The notes beneath the pieces are model-generated. The model was not told the origin of the DNA and ran no database searches. It saw nothing but the letters and a program-made list of their open reading frames with translations. A stretch of DNA of 54,062 nucleotides from Acidimicrobiia bacterium (GTDB taxonomy: Bacteria; Actinomycetota; Acidimicrobiia; Acidimicrobiales; Aldehydirespiratoraceae), in the NCBI GenBank assembly GCA_003231645.1, contig QIIW01000147.1, forward strand, positions 1 through 54,062. The letters run 5' to 3'. A program made the position numbers and the translations under genes. Within the stretch, counting starts at the first letter, position 1. Each line of letters starts with the position of its first letter. Of the stretch, positions 32,817-43,145 are shown piece after piece.

Positions 32817-34307
32817 TCAACGAAGCAGGCGAACCGGATCGCCCACCACGTCGACCGACCAGGTGGTGCGGTCGGTGATGCCGGTGCCGGAGATGTAGTT
32901 GATCTTCCACCACCGGTCGACCGTGCCGTATGCGACATCGAAGTCGTTGGGGAGTTGAATGGTCAGCGTCACGAAGGCGTTGTTGAATCTTGAGCCGGTG
33001 ACATCCAGGTAGGTCGAGTTGGTACCGGACAGTCCGTTGCTGCTCGTCCAGTTGAAAGTGGCGTAGCCGGCACCGCCCGGCTCCACCAAACGGATTCCCT
33101 GCGAGCCTTCCCCTGGGTCGAATAGTTTGACCTTCATCTTCTTGCCCGCGTGTTGATCGCCGATGTCGGCCAGGTAGAAGTCGGCGGAGCTCGATGCCAC
33201 ATTGGCGAAGATCGACATCCATTTGGTCGCCACGACCGATGGGCACGCCGCACTCACCCGGGTGTCACAGGTGGTGACTCCGAGACCGTTGGGCTTCGCC
33301 AACAACCCGTAGGCATTGGTCCAACCCGAGTTGTTCTCCGGAGACTTGACCCCGACCTCGAATATGAACCGGCCCGAAGCCCCCGCCGGGATACGACAGA
33401 ACAGGTCCCAGTCACTGGAGCCGAGAAGGGTCGTCGAACCCTCCGACTTTCCGAAGTCGTAGGTGTAGGTGCCGGGCGGATTGCCGCCGGTACCGGCACG
33501 GCTGCCGGCACCACACGCCGTGTACACCGGGTTGTCGGTGTCGTCGAATGGGGTCAGGTCCGGAGACCGTATTCGGAAGAACGTGGTGATGTCCGAGTTG
33601 TACATATCCAGCAGCCCGCCGTTCTGATTGGGATCACGAATGTAGAGCGCCACTTCACCGGGGGACGGCGACGCCGGGATGTCGACGTAGTACTCATAGG
33701 AGTACGGCCCGACATGATCCGGATTCGGTACCGATCCGGAGCAACTTCCCGGCGAGTTGTCGAGGTAGAGCACCTCGCGCTGTCCACCGTTGGCGCGGGA
33801 GTTGCACGATCCGTTGATCGCGGCCGAGAAGCCCTCGTTTTCGGCTCCCGGTATCAACTCCCGGGTGCCGAAGTAGTTCTTCGGGCTGCCCAACGGAACC
33901 GACAACACGTATTCGGCCACCGACTGGCGAGAGATCTTCACGTTGCTGAGAAACAACTGCGAGAAGAAGAGATCTGCACTCGTGTCGGTGATGGTGACCT
34001 GGAGTTCAGCCGACCCGGAGGCAACCACCGACACCACGATCCCATCGACGCCGTTGATGAAACCATTGCGCGCCGCGGCCGCCGACGCCGCCGCGGATGC
34101 CTTGGCGAAGTCGGGCTGCCAGACGACACCGGCCAGCGCCGCGGAGTCAGCGGCCTTCTGGATTGCCGATGCCCGCACGTACCAGGCACCGACATCCACG
34201 GCGAAACCGGTGAACCCCAGCAAGGGCACGATCAACAGTGAGGTCAGGACCATCACGTAGCCACGCTGACGGTCCTCGGTTCGGACTTCTCGATGATGAC
34301 GGTTCAA
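32817..34307 (-). CDS. TadG-like pilus-assembly protein
   Basis: Protein of about 496 residues. Its N-terminus carries DRQRGYVMVLTSLLIVPLLGFTGFAVDVGAWYVRASAIQKAADSAALAG, the Tad-type TadG/Flp-assembly segment: a membrane anchor followed by ADSAALAG. The long outer part is rich in Gly, Ser, Thr and Asn, with several cysteines, and looks like beta-rich extracellular domains I cannot identify. The start is a TTG at 34305-34307 overlapping the stop of the preceding TadE-like gene (TTGA) with GGAAG before it; an internal ATG sits 17 codons later. It is probably a minor pilin or tip component of a Tad pilus. Confidence 0.8.
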   Translation of the reverse strand: MNRHHREVRTEDRQRGYVMVLTSLLIVPLLGFTGFAVDVGAWYVRASAIQKAADSAALAGVVWQPDFAKASAAASAAAARNGFINGVDGIVVSVVASGSAELQVTITDTSADLFFSQLFLSNVKISRQSVAEYVLSVPLGSPKNYFGTRELIPGAENEGFSAAINGSCNSRANGGQREVLYLDNSPGSCSGSVPNPDHVGPYSYEYYVDIPASPSPGEVALYIRDPNQNGGLLDMYNSDITTFFRIRSPDLTPFDDTDNPVYTACGAGSRAGTGGNPPGTYTYDFGKSEGSTTLLGSSDWDLFCRIPAGASGRFIFEVGVKSPENNSGWTNAYGLLAKPNGLGVTTCDTRVSAACPSVVATKWMSIFANVASSSADFYLADIGDQHAGKKMKVKLFDPGEGSQGIRLVEPGGAGYATFNWTSSNGLSGTNSTYLDVTGSRFNNAFVTLTIQLPNDFDVAYGTVDRWWKINYISGTGITDRTTWSVDVVGDPVRLLR

Positions 34308-34933
34308 CTTCCCGGCTCCGCGTTCATGACGGTTCGATGCTCCACGGTCAGCCCCTGACCCGGGAACATGTTGGTGAACCACCCTCGTTTCACTCTCACC
34401 CACACACCTATGATCTCCAGCCCCTGGTTCTGTCGGGTCTCCCGCGAGGTCGGGCAATAGAAGTGATCCCACGATGTCGCCGAGCAGGTGGTGGCCGACA
34501 CTCCATCGAAGTTCGATATGGACATCGAGTCGATCATCGCCGCGCTGTAGTAGTTGCAGCTTCCGGTGATCGACTTGGGGGTTCCGTCGGCCCCAAAACA
34601 AGCCGGCGGGATGGCTCCGTCGACGGCCGACGCGTCGTAGATGAGGACGCCCACCACATACGATGTCGACAGACCCTGGAGAGCCGCGTCGAGGGTCAGC
34701 AGTGCCTCGTAGTCGGAAAGTCGATTGCTTCCGAGGTTGCTGACGACCCTCGCGGCAGAACGGGTTCCGCTCGACACTGTGAGGGAATCCCGCCATGCCA
34801 TGCCGAACTCGATGATCCCCGCGATGAGCATGGCCAGAAGCGGCAGGATTATCGCGAACTCCACGATCACGAGACCCCGGTCACCGTCGGCCCGTCTGCG
34901 TTCGCGTCTGCTTCGTGGGCTCGTGTCCATCAC
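34304..34933 (-). CDS. TadE-like minor pilin (second copy)
   Basis: Protein of 209 residues. A basic N-terminus precedes DRG-LVIVEFAIILPLLAMLIAGIIEFGMAWRD: the glycine at 20, hydrophobic run and glutamate at +5 (residue 25) match a TadE prepilin cleavage and assembly signal. The outer domain (50-209) is Ser/Thr-rich with four or more cysteines. Start codons GTG and ATG lie side by side (GTGATG) at the stop of the previous gene, so translation is coupled. It is 30% or so similar by eye to the upstream TadE-like protein in its N-terminus and SNY/C placements, suggesting an old duplication; that similarity was not computed. Confidence 0.82.
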   Translation of the reverse strand: MMDTSPRSRRERRRADGDRGLVIVEFAIILPLLAMLIAGIIEFGMAWRDSLTVSSGTRSAARVVSNLGSNRLSDYEALLTLDAALQGLSTSYVVGVLIYDASAVDGAIPPACFGADGTPKSITGSCNYYSAAMIDSMSISNFDGVSATTCSATSWDHFYCPTSRETRQNQGLEIIGVWVRVKRGWFTNMFPGQGLTVEHRTVMNAEPGS

Positions 34934-35562
34934 TGCTCCTGCGGCTCGACCTTGAGCACCGTCGTGTCTTCGAACGTGATACCGCTACCGAACAGACCGG
35001 TGATGTACGAATGGGTGACTCGCATCCACACCCCCACGTAGTCGAGTCCGGTTCCCACCGACACGATCCGGTCGGCCGGACACCAGAACCTGTCAGGGTC
35101 CGGAAGCGGGTTCGGCACGGGGTCGCATCCGAATCCCGACCTCGGGATGTTGAAGTCGCTCGGCGTATAGACGTTGCACGAGTTCGCGGTGAGCGTGGCC
35201 GCAGATGTCGAAGACTTGCAGGCCGGGGGCACCTTCGAATTCGGTCCGGTGGCCCTGAACACCACGATGCGGTCGATCGTTCCGGTCGGGAGCGCGGCGG
35301 AAGCGCGCTGGATGGAGCGCAGCATCCGGTAGTCAGCGTCGGTCACGTTTCCGGCCACGCTGGCCTCGCGTACGCCATCACGTGTCGAGTTGGCCACCGC
35401 CAGATAGTCACGGAATGCGAAACCGAACTCGAAAATGGAGAACAGGAAGAGGAAGATGACGGGTGTCATGATGGCGGCCTCGATCAGCGCAACGCCCCTG
35501 TCCCCGCGACCTCGACGTTTCCTGTTCAAGACACATCCCTCGCGGAGCCGATTCCTCACCAT
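34930..35562 (-). CDS. TadE-like minor pilin (first copy)
   Basis: Protein of up to 210 residues. It contains DRG-VALIEAAIMTPVIFLFLFSIFEFGFAFRD, a TadE-type prepilin segment with glutamate at +5 after the glycine. The outer part has several cysteines and ends VGVWMRVTHSYITGLFGSG, close to VGVWVRVKRGWFTNMF of the next gene. Two starts are possible: the ATG at 35562, or a TTG at 35529 that has GAGGGA a suitable distance upstream; the latter gives 199 residues. It heads the TadE-TadE-TadG set. The prepilin peptidase and Tad ATPase genes are not in the window. Confidence 0.8.
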   Translation of the reverse strand: MVRNRLREGCVLNRKRRGRGDRGVALIEAAIMTPVIFLFLFSIFEFGFAFRDYLAVANSTRDGVREASVAGNVTDADYRMLRSIQRASAALPTGTIDRIVVFRATGPNSKVPPACKSSTSAATLTANSCNVYTPSDFNIPRSGFGCDPVPNPLPDPDRFWCPADRIVSVGTGLDYVGVWMRVTHSYITGLFGSGITFEDTTVLKVEPQEQ

Positions 35563-35683
35563 CTCGTTTCGGCACTATCCACCCTCGAATTGAGGCATAG
35601 CGACCATCCGTCTGGGTCCAAGCACCCCATCGGCCCGGCAAATCGATCCACCGCTCAGCGATTCGCGTACCCGGGTCCCCCTC

Positions 35684-35689
35684 TAGGAT
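35684..35689 (+). promoter_or_regulatory. Putative -10 box for dgt
   Basis: TAGGAT six bases before the dgt ATG, in the 133-base divergent gap shared with the TadE-like gene. The spacing fits a leaderless transcript. The AGGA inside it could also be read as a distant Shine-Dalgarno. Confidence 0.4.
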
Positions 35690-35695
35690 TGACCC

Positions 35696-36826
35696 ATGCC
35701 CGCTGACGACTCCCTGGCAACGCAACAACGGACCTGGGGGTCGACCATGAGCGGGCATAGATCGGGCGGTGTCGAGACTGCTCATGCCGACTCGACGGCC
35801 ATCGTCGACACCGGGCCAGGCATCGTCCGCGAACGCCGGGAGGAACTCGAGGCCGAGTTGCTCCGGCCGGGGGCCACGCTCAGTTCAGGGGCCGGTGACC
35901 GGGCGGTCGAGGAGTCGCCCGACGCCACCCGGACCTGTTTCGAACGGGACCGCGACCGCATCCTCCACGCCAACGCCTTTCGCCGCCTCGCCGGAAAGAC
36001 CCAGGTCTTCGTGTTCCCCGATGACCATCAACGCACCAGACTCACCCATGCCCTCGAGGTCGCCCAGGTGGCCCGCAGCATCAGCCGGGCACTCGGGCTC
36101 AATGTCCCCCTCACCGAGGCCATCGCTTTGGGCCACGACTGCGGTCACGGCCCCGCCGGCCACTCGAGTGAGGCCGCCCTGTCGCCGTTCATCGACGAGG
36201 GGTTCGATCATGCCGTCTGGGGTGCCGACATCACACTCGTGCCCCTCAACCTGTGCGTCGAGACTCTCGACGGCATCCGCAACCACTCGTGGTCGCGACC
36301 GGCTCCGGGTACCCCCGAGGGTGAGGTCGTGAGTTGGGCCGACAGGATCGCCTACGTCTGCCACGACTTCGAGGACGCCGTGAGCGCCGGCATCGTGCGT
36401 CCGGAGGAACTGCCGATTTCGGTGAGTGAGAGGTGCGGAGTCTCTCGGCGAACCCAGTTGGCCGCCTTCATCGGTTCGATGATCGACACCACCGACCGTA
36501 CCGGAGTCGTGGGCATGGGTACCGAGATCGCCGAAGGGCTGGCGGATTTCCGGAGGTTCGACTACGAGAACATCTACCTGAGACCCGAATCGCAACATCA
36601 GGCCGAGAAGGTGATCGGCGTGCTGCGGGGTCTGGTCGACTATCTCGTTGACCACCCGGAACGCCTGCCCAGCCGATTGTTCGACGAACAATTCGACCTT
36701 GATCAATCGACGGCGAGAGCGGCGGTGGCCTGGGTCGCAGGAATGACGGACCGATATGCCTTCACATTCGCCCGGGAGTGGCTGGGCATGGATCAGGCGA
36801 TTCTGCCCCGGGGTGTGGGTATCTGA
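35696..36826 (+). CDS. dgt: dGTP triphosphohydrolase-like protein (Dgt)
   Basis: Protein of 376 residues from the ATG at 35696. The HD phosphohydrolase motifs are intact: RLTHALEVAQVARSI (first His), LGHDCGHGPAGHSSE (His-Asp pair and following His), and SWADRIAYVCHDFED (last Asp). RDRILHANAFRRLAGKTQVF is a family signature. The enzyme removes triphosphate from dGTP or other dNTPs. The N-terminal ~70 residues are poorly conserved, so a later ATG at 35747 is also possible. It interrupts the minus-strand series between rpmA and the TadE genes; in mycobacteria dgt lies near dnaG, not here. Confidence 0.93.
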   Translation: MPADDSLATQQRTWGSTMSGHRSGGVETAHADSTAIVDTGPGIVRERREELEAELLRPGATLSSGAGDRAVEESPDATRTCFERDRDRILHANAFRRLAGKTQVFVFPDDHQRTRLTHALEVAQVARSISRALGLNVPLTEAIALGHDCGHGPAGHSSEAALSPFIDEGFDHAVWGADITLVPLNLCVETLDGIRNHSWSRPAPGTPEGEVVSWADRIAYVCHDFEDAVSAGIVRPEELPISVSERCGVSRRTQLAAFIGSMIDTTDRTGVVGMGTEIAEGLADFRRFDYENIYLRPESQHQAEKVIGVLRGLVDYLVDHPERLPSRLFDEQFDLDQSTARAAVAWVAGMTDRYAFTFAREWLGMDQAILPRGVGI

Positions 36827-36865
36827 AGCGAGAGTTCCTCAGGTCGGCCGCCCGGGCCGGTTCGA

Positions 36866-37117
36866 TCAGACGGGAAGAACGTCTACCAGCTTTCGGCCGC
36901 GACGGCTGCCGAACTTGACCACCCCGTCGGAGGTGGCGAAAAGGGTGTCGTCGCCGCCCCTCATCACGTTGTCACCGGGATGGATCCTGGTGCCGCGCTG
37001 ACGAACGATGATGGAGCCGGCCGAGACCCGACCGCCGTCGAAAACCTTGACGCCGAGGCGCTGTGAGTTGGAGTCGCGGCCGTTGCGGGTGGAGCCGCCA
37101 CCCTTTGTCTTCGACAT
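36866..37117 (-). CDS. rpmA: 50S ribosomal protein bL27
   Basis: Protein of 83 residues with [24 protein letters not shown] and [16 protein letters not shown], the L27 signatures. bL27 sits by the peptidyl-transferase centre through its N-terminus; here this reads MSKTKGGG rather than MAHKKGGG, a small change. It lies six bases after rplU on the same strand, the standard rplU-rpmA operon. Confidence 0.97.
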   Translation of the reverse strand: MSKTKGGGSTRNGRDSNSQRLGVKVFDGGRVSAGSIIVRQRGTRIHPGDNVMRGGDDTLFATSDGVVKFGSRRGRKLVDVLPV

Positions 37118-37123
37118 GGCAGA

Positions 37124-37432
37124 TCAGCCCTTCGTGATGTCGGTGATCTCGATGCGGGCCAAAGTCTGACGGTGGCCCCATCGCTTGCGGTTGTTGCTCT
37201 TGTTCTTGTAGAGGAACCCGTTGATTTTCGGCCCCTTTACCTCTTGCACCACACGAGCGGTCACCGACGCACCCGACAGCTGACCGGGGGCGGCCAGCAC
37301 GGTATCGCCGTCGACGAGCAGCACTGGCTGCAGGGAGATTTCGGTGCCGGGTTCCCCCAGACGCTCGACATCGAGAGTCTGGCCCTGCTCCACGCGGTAT
37401 TGCTTACCGCCGGTCTTGACTACTGCGTACAT
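37124..37432 (-). CDS. rplU: 50S ribosomal protein bL21
   Basis: Protein of 102 residues: MYAVVKTGGKQYRVEQGQTLDVERL and the RNA-binding end GFLYKNKSNNRKRWGHRQTLARIEI are diagnostic. It binds 23S rRNA. Located between rng and rpmA, as usual. A TAGCCT box nine bases before the ATG suggests its own promoter apart from rng. Confidence 0.97.
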   Translation of the reverse strand: MYAVVKTGGKQYRVEQGQTLDVERLGEPGTEISLQPVLLVDGDTVLAAPGQLSGASVTARVVQEVKGPKINGFLYKNKSNNRKRWGHRQTLARIEITDITKG

Positions 37433-37441
37433 AGGCCCCGC

Positions 37442-37447
37442 AGGCTA
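37442..37447 (-). promoter_or_regulatory. Putative -10 box for rplU-rpmA
   Basis: TAGCCT on the minus strand, nine bases before the rplU ATG, in the 61-base gap after rng. Confidence 0.4.
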
Positions 37448-37493
37448 GCGCCTGAGTCGTCGGGAGCCACCGAAACGGTCGCTGCGAATCCGC

Positions 37494-39221
<1,728 letters not shown>

Positions 39222-39260
39222 CGGTTTGTTCCTTACGTTCGGGCACGCTGGGGTGGGCGC

Positions 39261-39974
39261 TCATGTGGCCCCCACGGGTGCGGACGCCGAGGTGCGGCGC
39301 GGGATTGGTTCGCGCCGCGTGCCGTCGTCGTCGATGATCCATTGATTGAGTCGGGTGACTCGCCACTCCTGGAGTGGCGGTTGGAGGACAGCCAGAAGTT
39401 CGCTGGGCCTCACCGATCTCGGCTTCGTGCCGAGTTCGGCGACCATGCGAACGCCGTCCTCCGTGGGCCCGATGATGTCGATACCCATTAGCTGCGGACG
39501 AAGGTCGTCGGTGACTTCCTTGCCCTTTCGCCGGCGGGTCACGACGAGCTCATCGGCGGCCAGGGCACGGGCCACGGCCCCGGCTGCTGTCTCCTCATCG
39601 GTATCGGTCACGTCGATCTGCCATGTGCAGCTGGTGACCGCCTCCTGGAGTGACGGAGTATTTCGGTCTATCTTCTCGGCCCTGGTGGCAACGATGCCAT
39701 CGGGGAGGTTTCGGGTGAGCGTCAGGGTGAGCGACTCGAGATCGATCGAGCCGGCCCGTTCGGGATCGATGTGGATGTCGAGGTACTCGGCATCGGATTC
39801 ATGACAGGTGGAAAGGGCCAAACCGAACGACATCCGCGGCCTTGGGCTGAAACCCTCGCTGTAGGCCATGGGCAGCTCGCTTCGGCGCAGGGCACGCTCC
39901 CACATGCGTGCCACGTCGCGGTGCGATGTGAAACGGATCTTTCCGTACTTCGAGAACTCGATCCGGATTGTCAT
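39261..39974 (-). CDS. Radical-SAM-linked DUF2344/TIGR03936-type protein
   Basis: Protein of 237 residues from the ATG at 39972-39974, which overlaps the radical-SAM stop (ATGA). Recognisable family stretches: IRIEFSKYGKIRFTSHRDVARMWERALRRSELPMAYSEGFSPRPRMSFGLALSTCHES (the FSP-PRM signature is typical), and ALAADELVVTRRRKGK. It is encoded beside the radical-SAM partner in most genomes that have it, and in some lineages fused. The function is not known. The longer frame upstream runs inside the radical-SAM gene and was not used. The pair precedes rng-rplU, a common neighbourhood. Confidence 0.88.
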   Translation of the reverse strand: MTIRIEFSKYGKIRFTSHRDVARMWERALRRSELPMAYSEGFSPRPRMSFGLALSTCHESDAEYLDIHIDPERAGSIDLESLTLTLTRNLPDGIVATRAEKIDRNTPSLQEAVTSCTWQIDVTDTDEETAAGAVARALAADELVVTRRRKGKEVTDDLRPQLMGIDIIGPTEDGVRMVAELGTKPRSVRPSELLAVLQPPLQEWRVTRLNQWIIDDDGTRREPIPRRTSASAPVGAT

Positions 39975-41929
39975 GATCCCGCCACCCCGACCACCTGTCG
40001 GGGCTGAACGGCCGGCCGCGACGAGACCCCTGGCGCCCGTGCCCCACCGGTGCCTTGGCTGCCACCGGCCGGTGGGGCAGCCGATGCGACAACGTGTTCG
40101 ATGCCGTACCCGGTGCATGCACCACAGTCGTAACACGGCGTCCATCGACAGTCCTCGAGGCCCGCCTCGTCGAGGGCATCGCGCCAGTCCTGCCACAAGA
40201 AGTCCTTGTGAAGGCCCGCCGACAGATGGTCCCAGGGAAGGATCTCGTCTTCACGCCGGTGACGGTGGACGTACCAGTCGATGTCGAGTCCGCATGCCGC
40301 CATGGCCTCGAGCCAGAGGTCGTGGTCGAAGTGTTCCGACCATTCCTGGAAGACCCCGCCCCGGCGCCACACGTATTCGATCACGGCACCGATACGACGG
40401 TCGCCCCGACTGGTGATCCCCTCGATGAGAGTGGCCTTGGGGTCGTGCCACTTGAGCCGAACGGCCTTGTCGCGTCGGGTGGCGTCACGCACCAGGCCGA
40501 TCTTGTGGTTGAGTTCGGCGGTGTTGTTCTGACCGAACCACTGGAATGGCGTGAAGGCCTTCGGGACGAATCCACCGATCGACACGGTGACCGACGCCGA
40601 CCTCTGGTGGGTTCGCCCGAGGCGCACACAGCGACGAGCGATCTCGGCGATTCCCATGGTGTCGGCGTCGGTTTCGGTGGGGAGCCCGGTGAGAAAATAG
40701 AGCTTCACCCGGCGCCATCCCTGGGAGTAGGCCGACTCAACCGTCTGGTAGATGTCGTCCTCGGAGATCAACTTGTTGATCACCTGGCGCATCCGCCACG
40801 ACCCCGCCTCGGGGGCGAAGGTCAGGCCGGTACGGCGCGCCCGTTGGATCTGCGCGGCGATGCCCACCGTGAAGGCGTCGACGCGCAGGCTGGGAAGGGC
40901 GACCGAGACCTGATCACATCCCGGCCCGGAAACGGTGTCGGCGATGACCTGCCGGATTCCGCTGAAGTCGGCGGTGGACAGCGACGTGAGCGCCACCTCG
41001 TCGTACCCGGTGCGCTTCAGGCCATCGGTGACCATGGTGCGGACCTGATCGGCCGAACGTTCGCGTACCGGTCTGGTGATCATGCCGGCCTGACAGAACC
41101 GGCAACCACGGGTACAACCACGGAACACCTCGACATTGAGTCGGTCGTGGACCACTTCGGTGAGCGGAACCAGCTGCGACCTGGGGTAGGGCCACTCACC
41201 CAGATCGGCGATGGTGCGCTTCTCGACCCGTTCGGGTACGTCGCCGAACCTCGGGCTGACCTCCGCGATGTGGGCTCCTTCGTAGCGGACGTCGTAGAGC
41301 GAAGGCACGTAGACCCCGGGAACCGACGCGAGTGCACGCAGGACGCCTTCACGCGTGCCCGTCCCCTTGCCGTTGTGCTTCCACTCGGCCAGCACCTCGG
41401 TGATATCGCCCACGACCTCCTCTCCGTCGCCGAGAACCACGAAGTCGACGAAGTCGGCCAGCGGCTCGGGGTTGTAGGCGCAGTGGCCGCCGATCGCGAT
41501 CAGCGGATCAGAATCGGTCCGGTCGATCGAACGTACCGACATGCCCGCCAGATCGATGCAGTTGAGAACGTTGGTGTAGACGAGTTCAGCGCTCAGGTTG
41601 AACGCGATCACGTCGAAGTCGGACGCGGCAAGATGGTTGTCGACCGAGAACAGTGGCACGCTCTCGCGCCTCATCAGGATCTCGAGGTCGGACCATGGGG
41701 CATACGACCTCTCGGCCGCGGCGTCGGCGCGCTCGTTGAGGATCTCGTAGAGGATTTGCAGGCCCTGATTGGGCAGACCGACCTCGTAGGTGTCGGGGTA
41801 GGTCAGCAGCCAGCTCACGATGCCGGAACCGTGGCGGGGGGTCTGGGCGCCGTCTTCGCATCCGATGTAGCGCGCGGGCTTCTGCACATGGGGCAGCAGA
41901 TGCTCCAGACGCGGCCAGACGGATGCCAT
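39971..41929 (-). CDS. Radical SAM protein with B12-binding-type N-terminus (TIGR03960-like)
   Basis: Protein of 652 residues. The N-terminal ~250 residues resemble a cobalamin-binding fold (SWLLTYPDTYEVGLPNQGLQILYEILN ... IGGHCAYNPEPLADFVDFVVLGDGE). The radical SAM cluster is CTRGCRFC at 272-279 (C272, C276, C279), followed by SLSTADFSGI and the TFAPEAGSWRMRQVINK segment. A C-terminal CYDCGACTGYG cysteine cluster could bind a second iron-sulfur centre. The substrate is unknown; the constant linkage to RNase E/G and L21 points to RNA or ribosome modification, but this is not established. A TAGTCT box six bases before the ATG suggests its own promoter. Confidence 0.92.
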   Translation of the reverse strand: MASVWPRLEHLLPHVQKPARYIGCEDGAQTPRHGSGIVSWLLTYPDTYEVGLPNQGLQILYEILNERADAAAERSYAPWSDLEILMRRESVPLFSVDNHLAASDFDVIAFNLSAELVYTNVLNCIDLAGMSVRSIDRTDSDPLIAIGGHCAYNPEPLADFVDFVVLGDGEEVVGDITEVLAEWKHNGKGTGTREGVLRALASVPGVYVPSLYDVRYEGAHIAEVSPRFGDVPERVEKRTIADLGEWPYPRSQLVPLTEVVHDRLNVEVFRGCTRGCRFCQAGMITRPVRERSADQVRTMVTDGLKRTGYDEVALTSLSTADFSGIRQVIADTVSGPGCDQVSVALPSLRVDAFTVGIAAQIQRARRTGLTFAPEAGSWRMRQVINKLISEDDIYQTVESAYSQGWRRVKLYFLTGLPTETDADTMGIAEIARRCVRLGRTHQRSASVTVSIGGFVPKAFTPFQWFGQNNTAELNHKIGLVRDATRRDKAVRLKWHDPKATLIEGITSRGDRRIGAVIEYVWRRGGVFQEWSEHFDHDLWLEAMAACGLDIDWYVHRHRREDEILPWDHLSAGLHKDFLWQDWRDALDEAGLEDCRWTPCYDCGACTGYGIEHVVASAAPPAGGSQGTGGARAPGVSSRPAVQPRQVVGVAGS

Positions 41930-41935
41930 GCAACG

Positions 41936-41941
41936 AGACTA
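41936..41941 (-). promoter_or_regulatory. Putative -10 box for the radical-SAM pair
   Basis: TAGTCT on the minus strand with a six-base spacer to the ATG at 41929, in the 55-base gap after rodA. Confidence 0.45.
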
Positions 41942-41984
41942 TCGCTGGCCATTGGCCGACCGGTGAACCACTCGAGGGTGACGA

Positions 41985-43145
41985 TCAACGCCTCACGTAG
42001 TCGAATCGGCGACGGTGAACACCCAGCACCAGACCGATCGCGGTCATCGACGTGATCATCGAGGATCCGCCGTAGGACAGAAACGGCAGCGGGATTCCGG
42101 TGACCGGCATGATTCCCGTGGTCATTCCCACGCTCTGGAAGATCTGGAACATCAGCATCGCCACGACCCCGATGCTCAGCAACCGATCGAAGGGGTCGGG
42201 AGCACGAACCGCGGTTCGCCATATGCGGAACACGATCAGCAGATAGAGCAGCAGGATCACCGCCGCGCCACGAAAGCCGAGTTCCTCCCCCGCCACCGAG
42301 AAGATGAAATCGGTCTGTTGCTTGGGTACGAGGTTGGAGCTGGTCTGGGTTCCCTGGAACAGTCCTTGGCCTGTCAACCCACCGTTGCCGATCGCCACCT
42401 GCGACTGCTTGGCGTTGTAGGCGTAGTCCGCCACTGACGGGTCGAGCTTGGCGAGCGCGGCGTCATCGAGAAGGAACACCGTGAGCCTGGCCTCCTGGTA
42501 GTTCGCCAGCACCGAAGACCTGAATATCCCGACCACCGCGGTCAGGGCGATGATCGCCAACAGGAAGATCACACGGGTGGGTACGTTGCTCACCACCACC
42601 ACGGCCGCGATGATCGCCAGATAGACGAGTACCGTGCCGAGATCGGGCTGCTTGAGAATGAGTGCGATCGGCAACAGAGAGAGGCCGAGAGCAACCGTCA
42701 GACGCGTGGTGGTGATGGTGGTGACCGACAGGACCCGTGCCAATACCAGGATCAGAATGATCTTTCCGGGCTCCGACGGCTGGAAGGTGAACCCGGCCAT
42801 CCTGAACCAGGCGCGCGCCCCCGACACCTTCACCCCGAGGACCAGCACGGCGACGAGCAGCGCCATGAGTCCGGCGTAGCCGGCGGGTATGAGTGCCCGG
42901 AGCCTGCGCACGTCGAACAGGGCGGCGACCACCGCCAGGATCCCGCCCAGCAGGGCGAAGAACATCTGGCGCTCGAGAAACGACCGGTCGGCGGGAATCA
43001 TCACGTTGGCCGGACCGCGGGTGGCCGAGTAGACGAGCACGATCCCGATGGCGGTGACCGCCACCGTGGACAGGATCAGGATCGGATCGAGCACCAACCA
43101 CCAAGGGTTGCGGTCCCGGGAGCCTCGTGGCGTCGACGACATCAT
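41985..43145 (-). CDS. rodA: Peptidoglycan glycosyltransferase RodA
   Basis: Protein of 386 residues with about ten membrane helices (SEDS family). Signatures: GARAWFRMAGFTFQPSEPGKIILIL near residue 115, IALILKQPDLGTVLVYL, QSQVAIGNGGLTGQGLFQGTQ, TDFIFSVAGEELGFRGAAVILLLY and GIPLPFLSYGGSSMITSM. It polymerises lipid II in the elongation complex with PBP2 (mrdA), whose gene overlaps its start by four bases (43142-43145). It is the last gene of mreB-mreC-mreD-mrdA-rodA. Confidence 0.96.
   Translation of the reverse strand: MMSSTPRGSRDRNPWWLVLDPILILSTVAVTAIGIVLVYSATRGPANVMIPADRSFLERQMFFALLGGILAVVAALFDVRRLRALIPAGYAGLMALLVAVLVLGVKVSGARAWFRMAGFTFQPSEPGKIILILVLARVLSVTTITTTRLTVALGLSLLPIALILKQPDLGTVLVYLAIIAAVVVVSNVPTRVIFLLAIIALTAVVGIFRSSVLANYQEARLTVFLLDDAALAKLDPSVADYAYNAKQSQVAIGNGGLTGQGLFQGTQTSSNLVPKQQTDFIFSVAGEELGFRGAAVILLLYLLIVFRIWRTAVRAPDPFDRLLSIGVVAMLMFQIFQSVGMTTGIMPVTGIPLPFLSYGGSSMITSMTAIGLVLGVHRRRFDYVRR

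Noticed and set aside
32817..36826. The Tad-dgt insert considered as a prophage or mobile element
   Set aside because: There is no integrase, transposase, terminal repeat or tRNA attachment site, and base composition looks like the rest.
40055..42055. Long open frame on the plus strand opposite the radical SAM gene
   Set aside because: It has no recognisable domain and lies antisense to a clear enzyme; such open frames arise from GC-rich codon usage.
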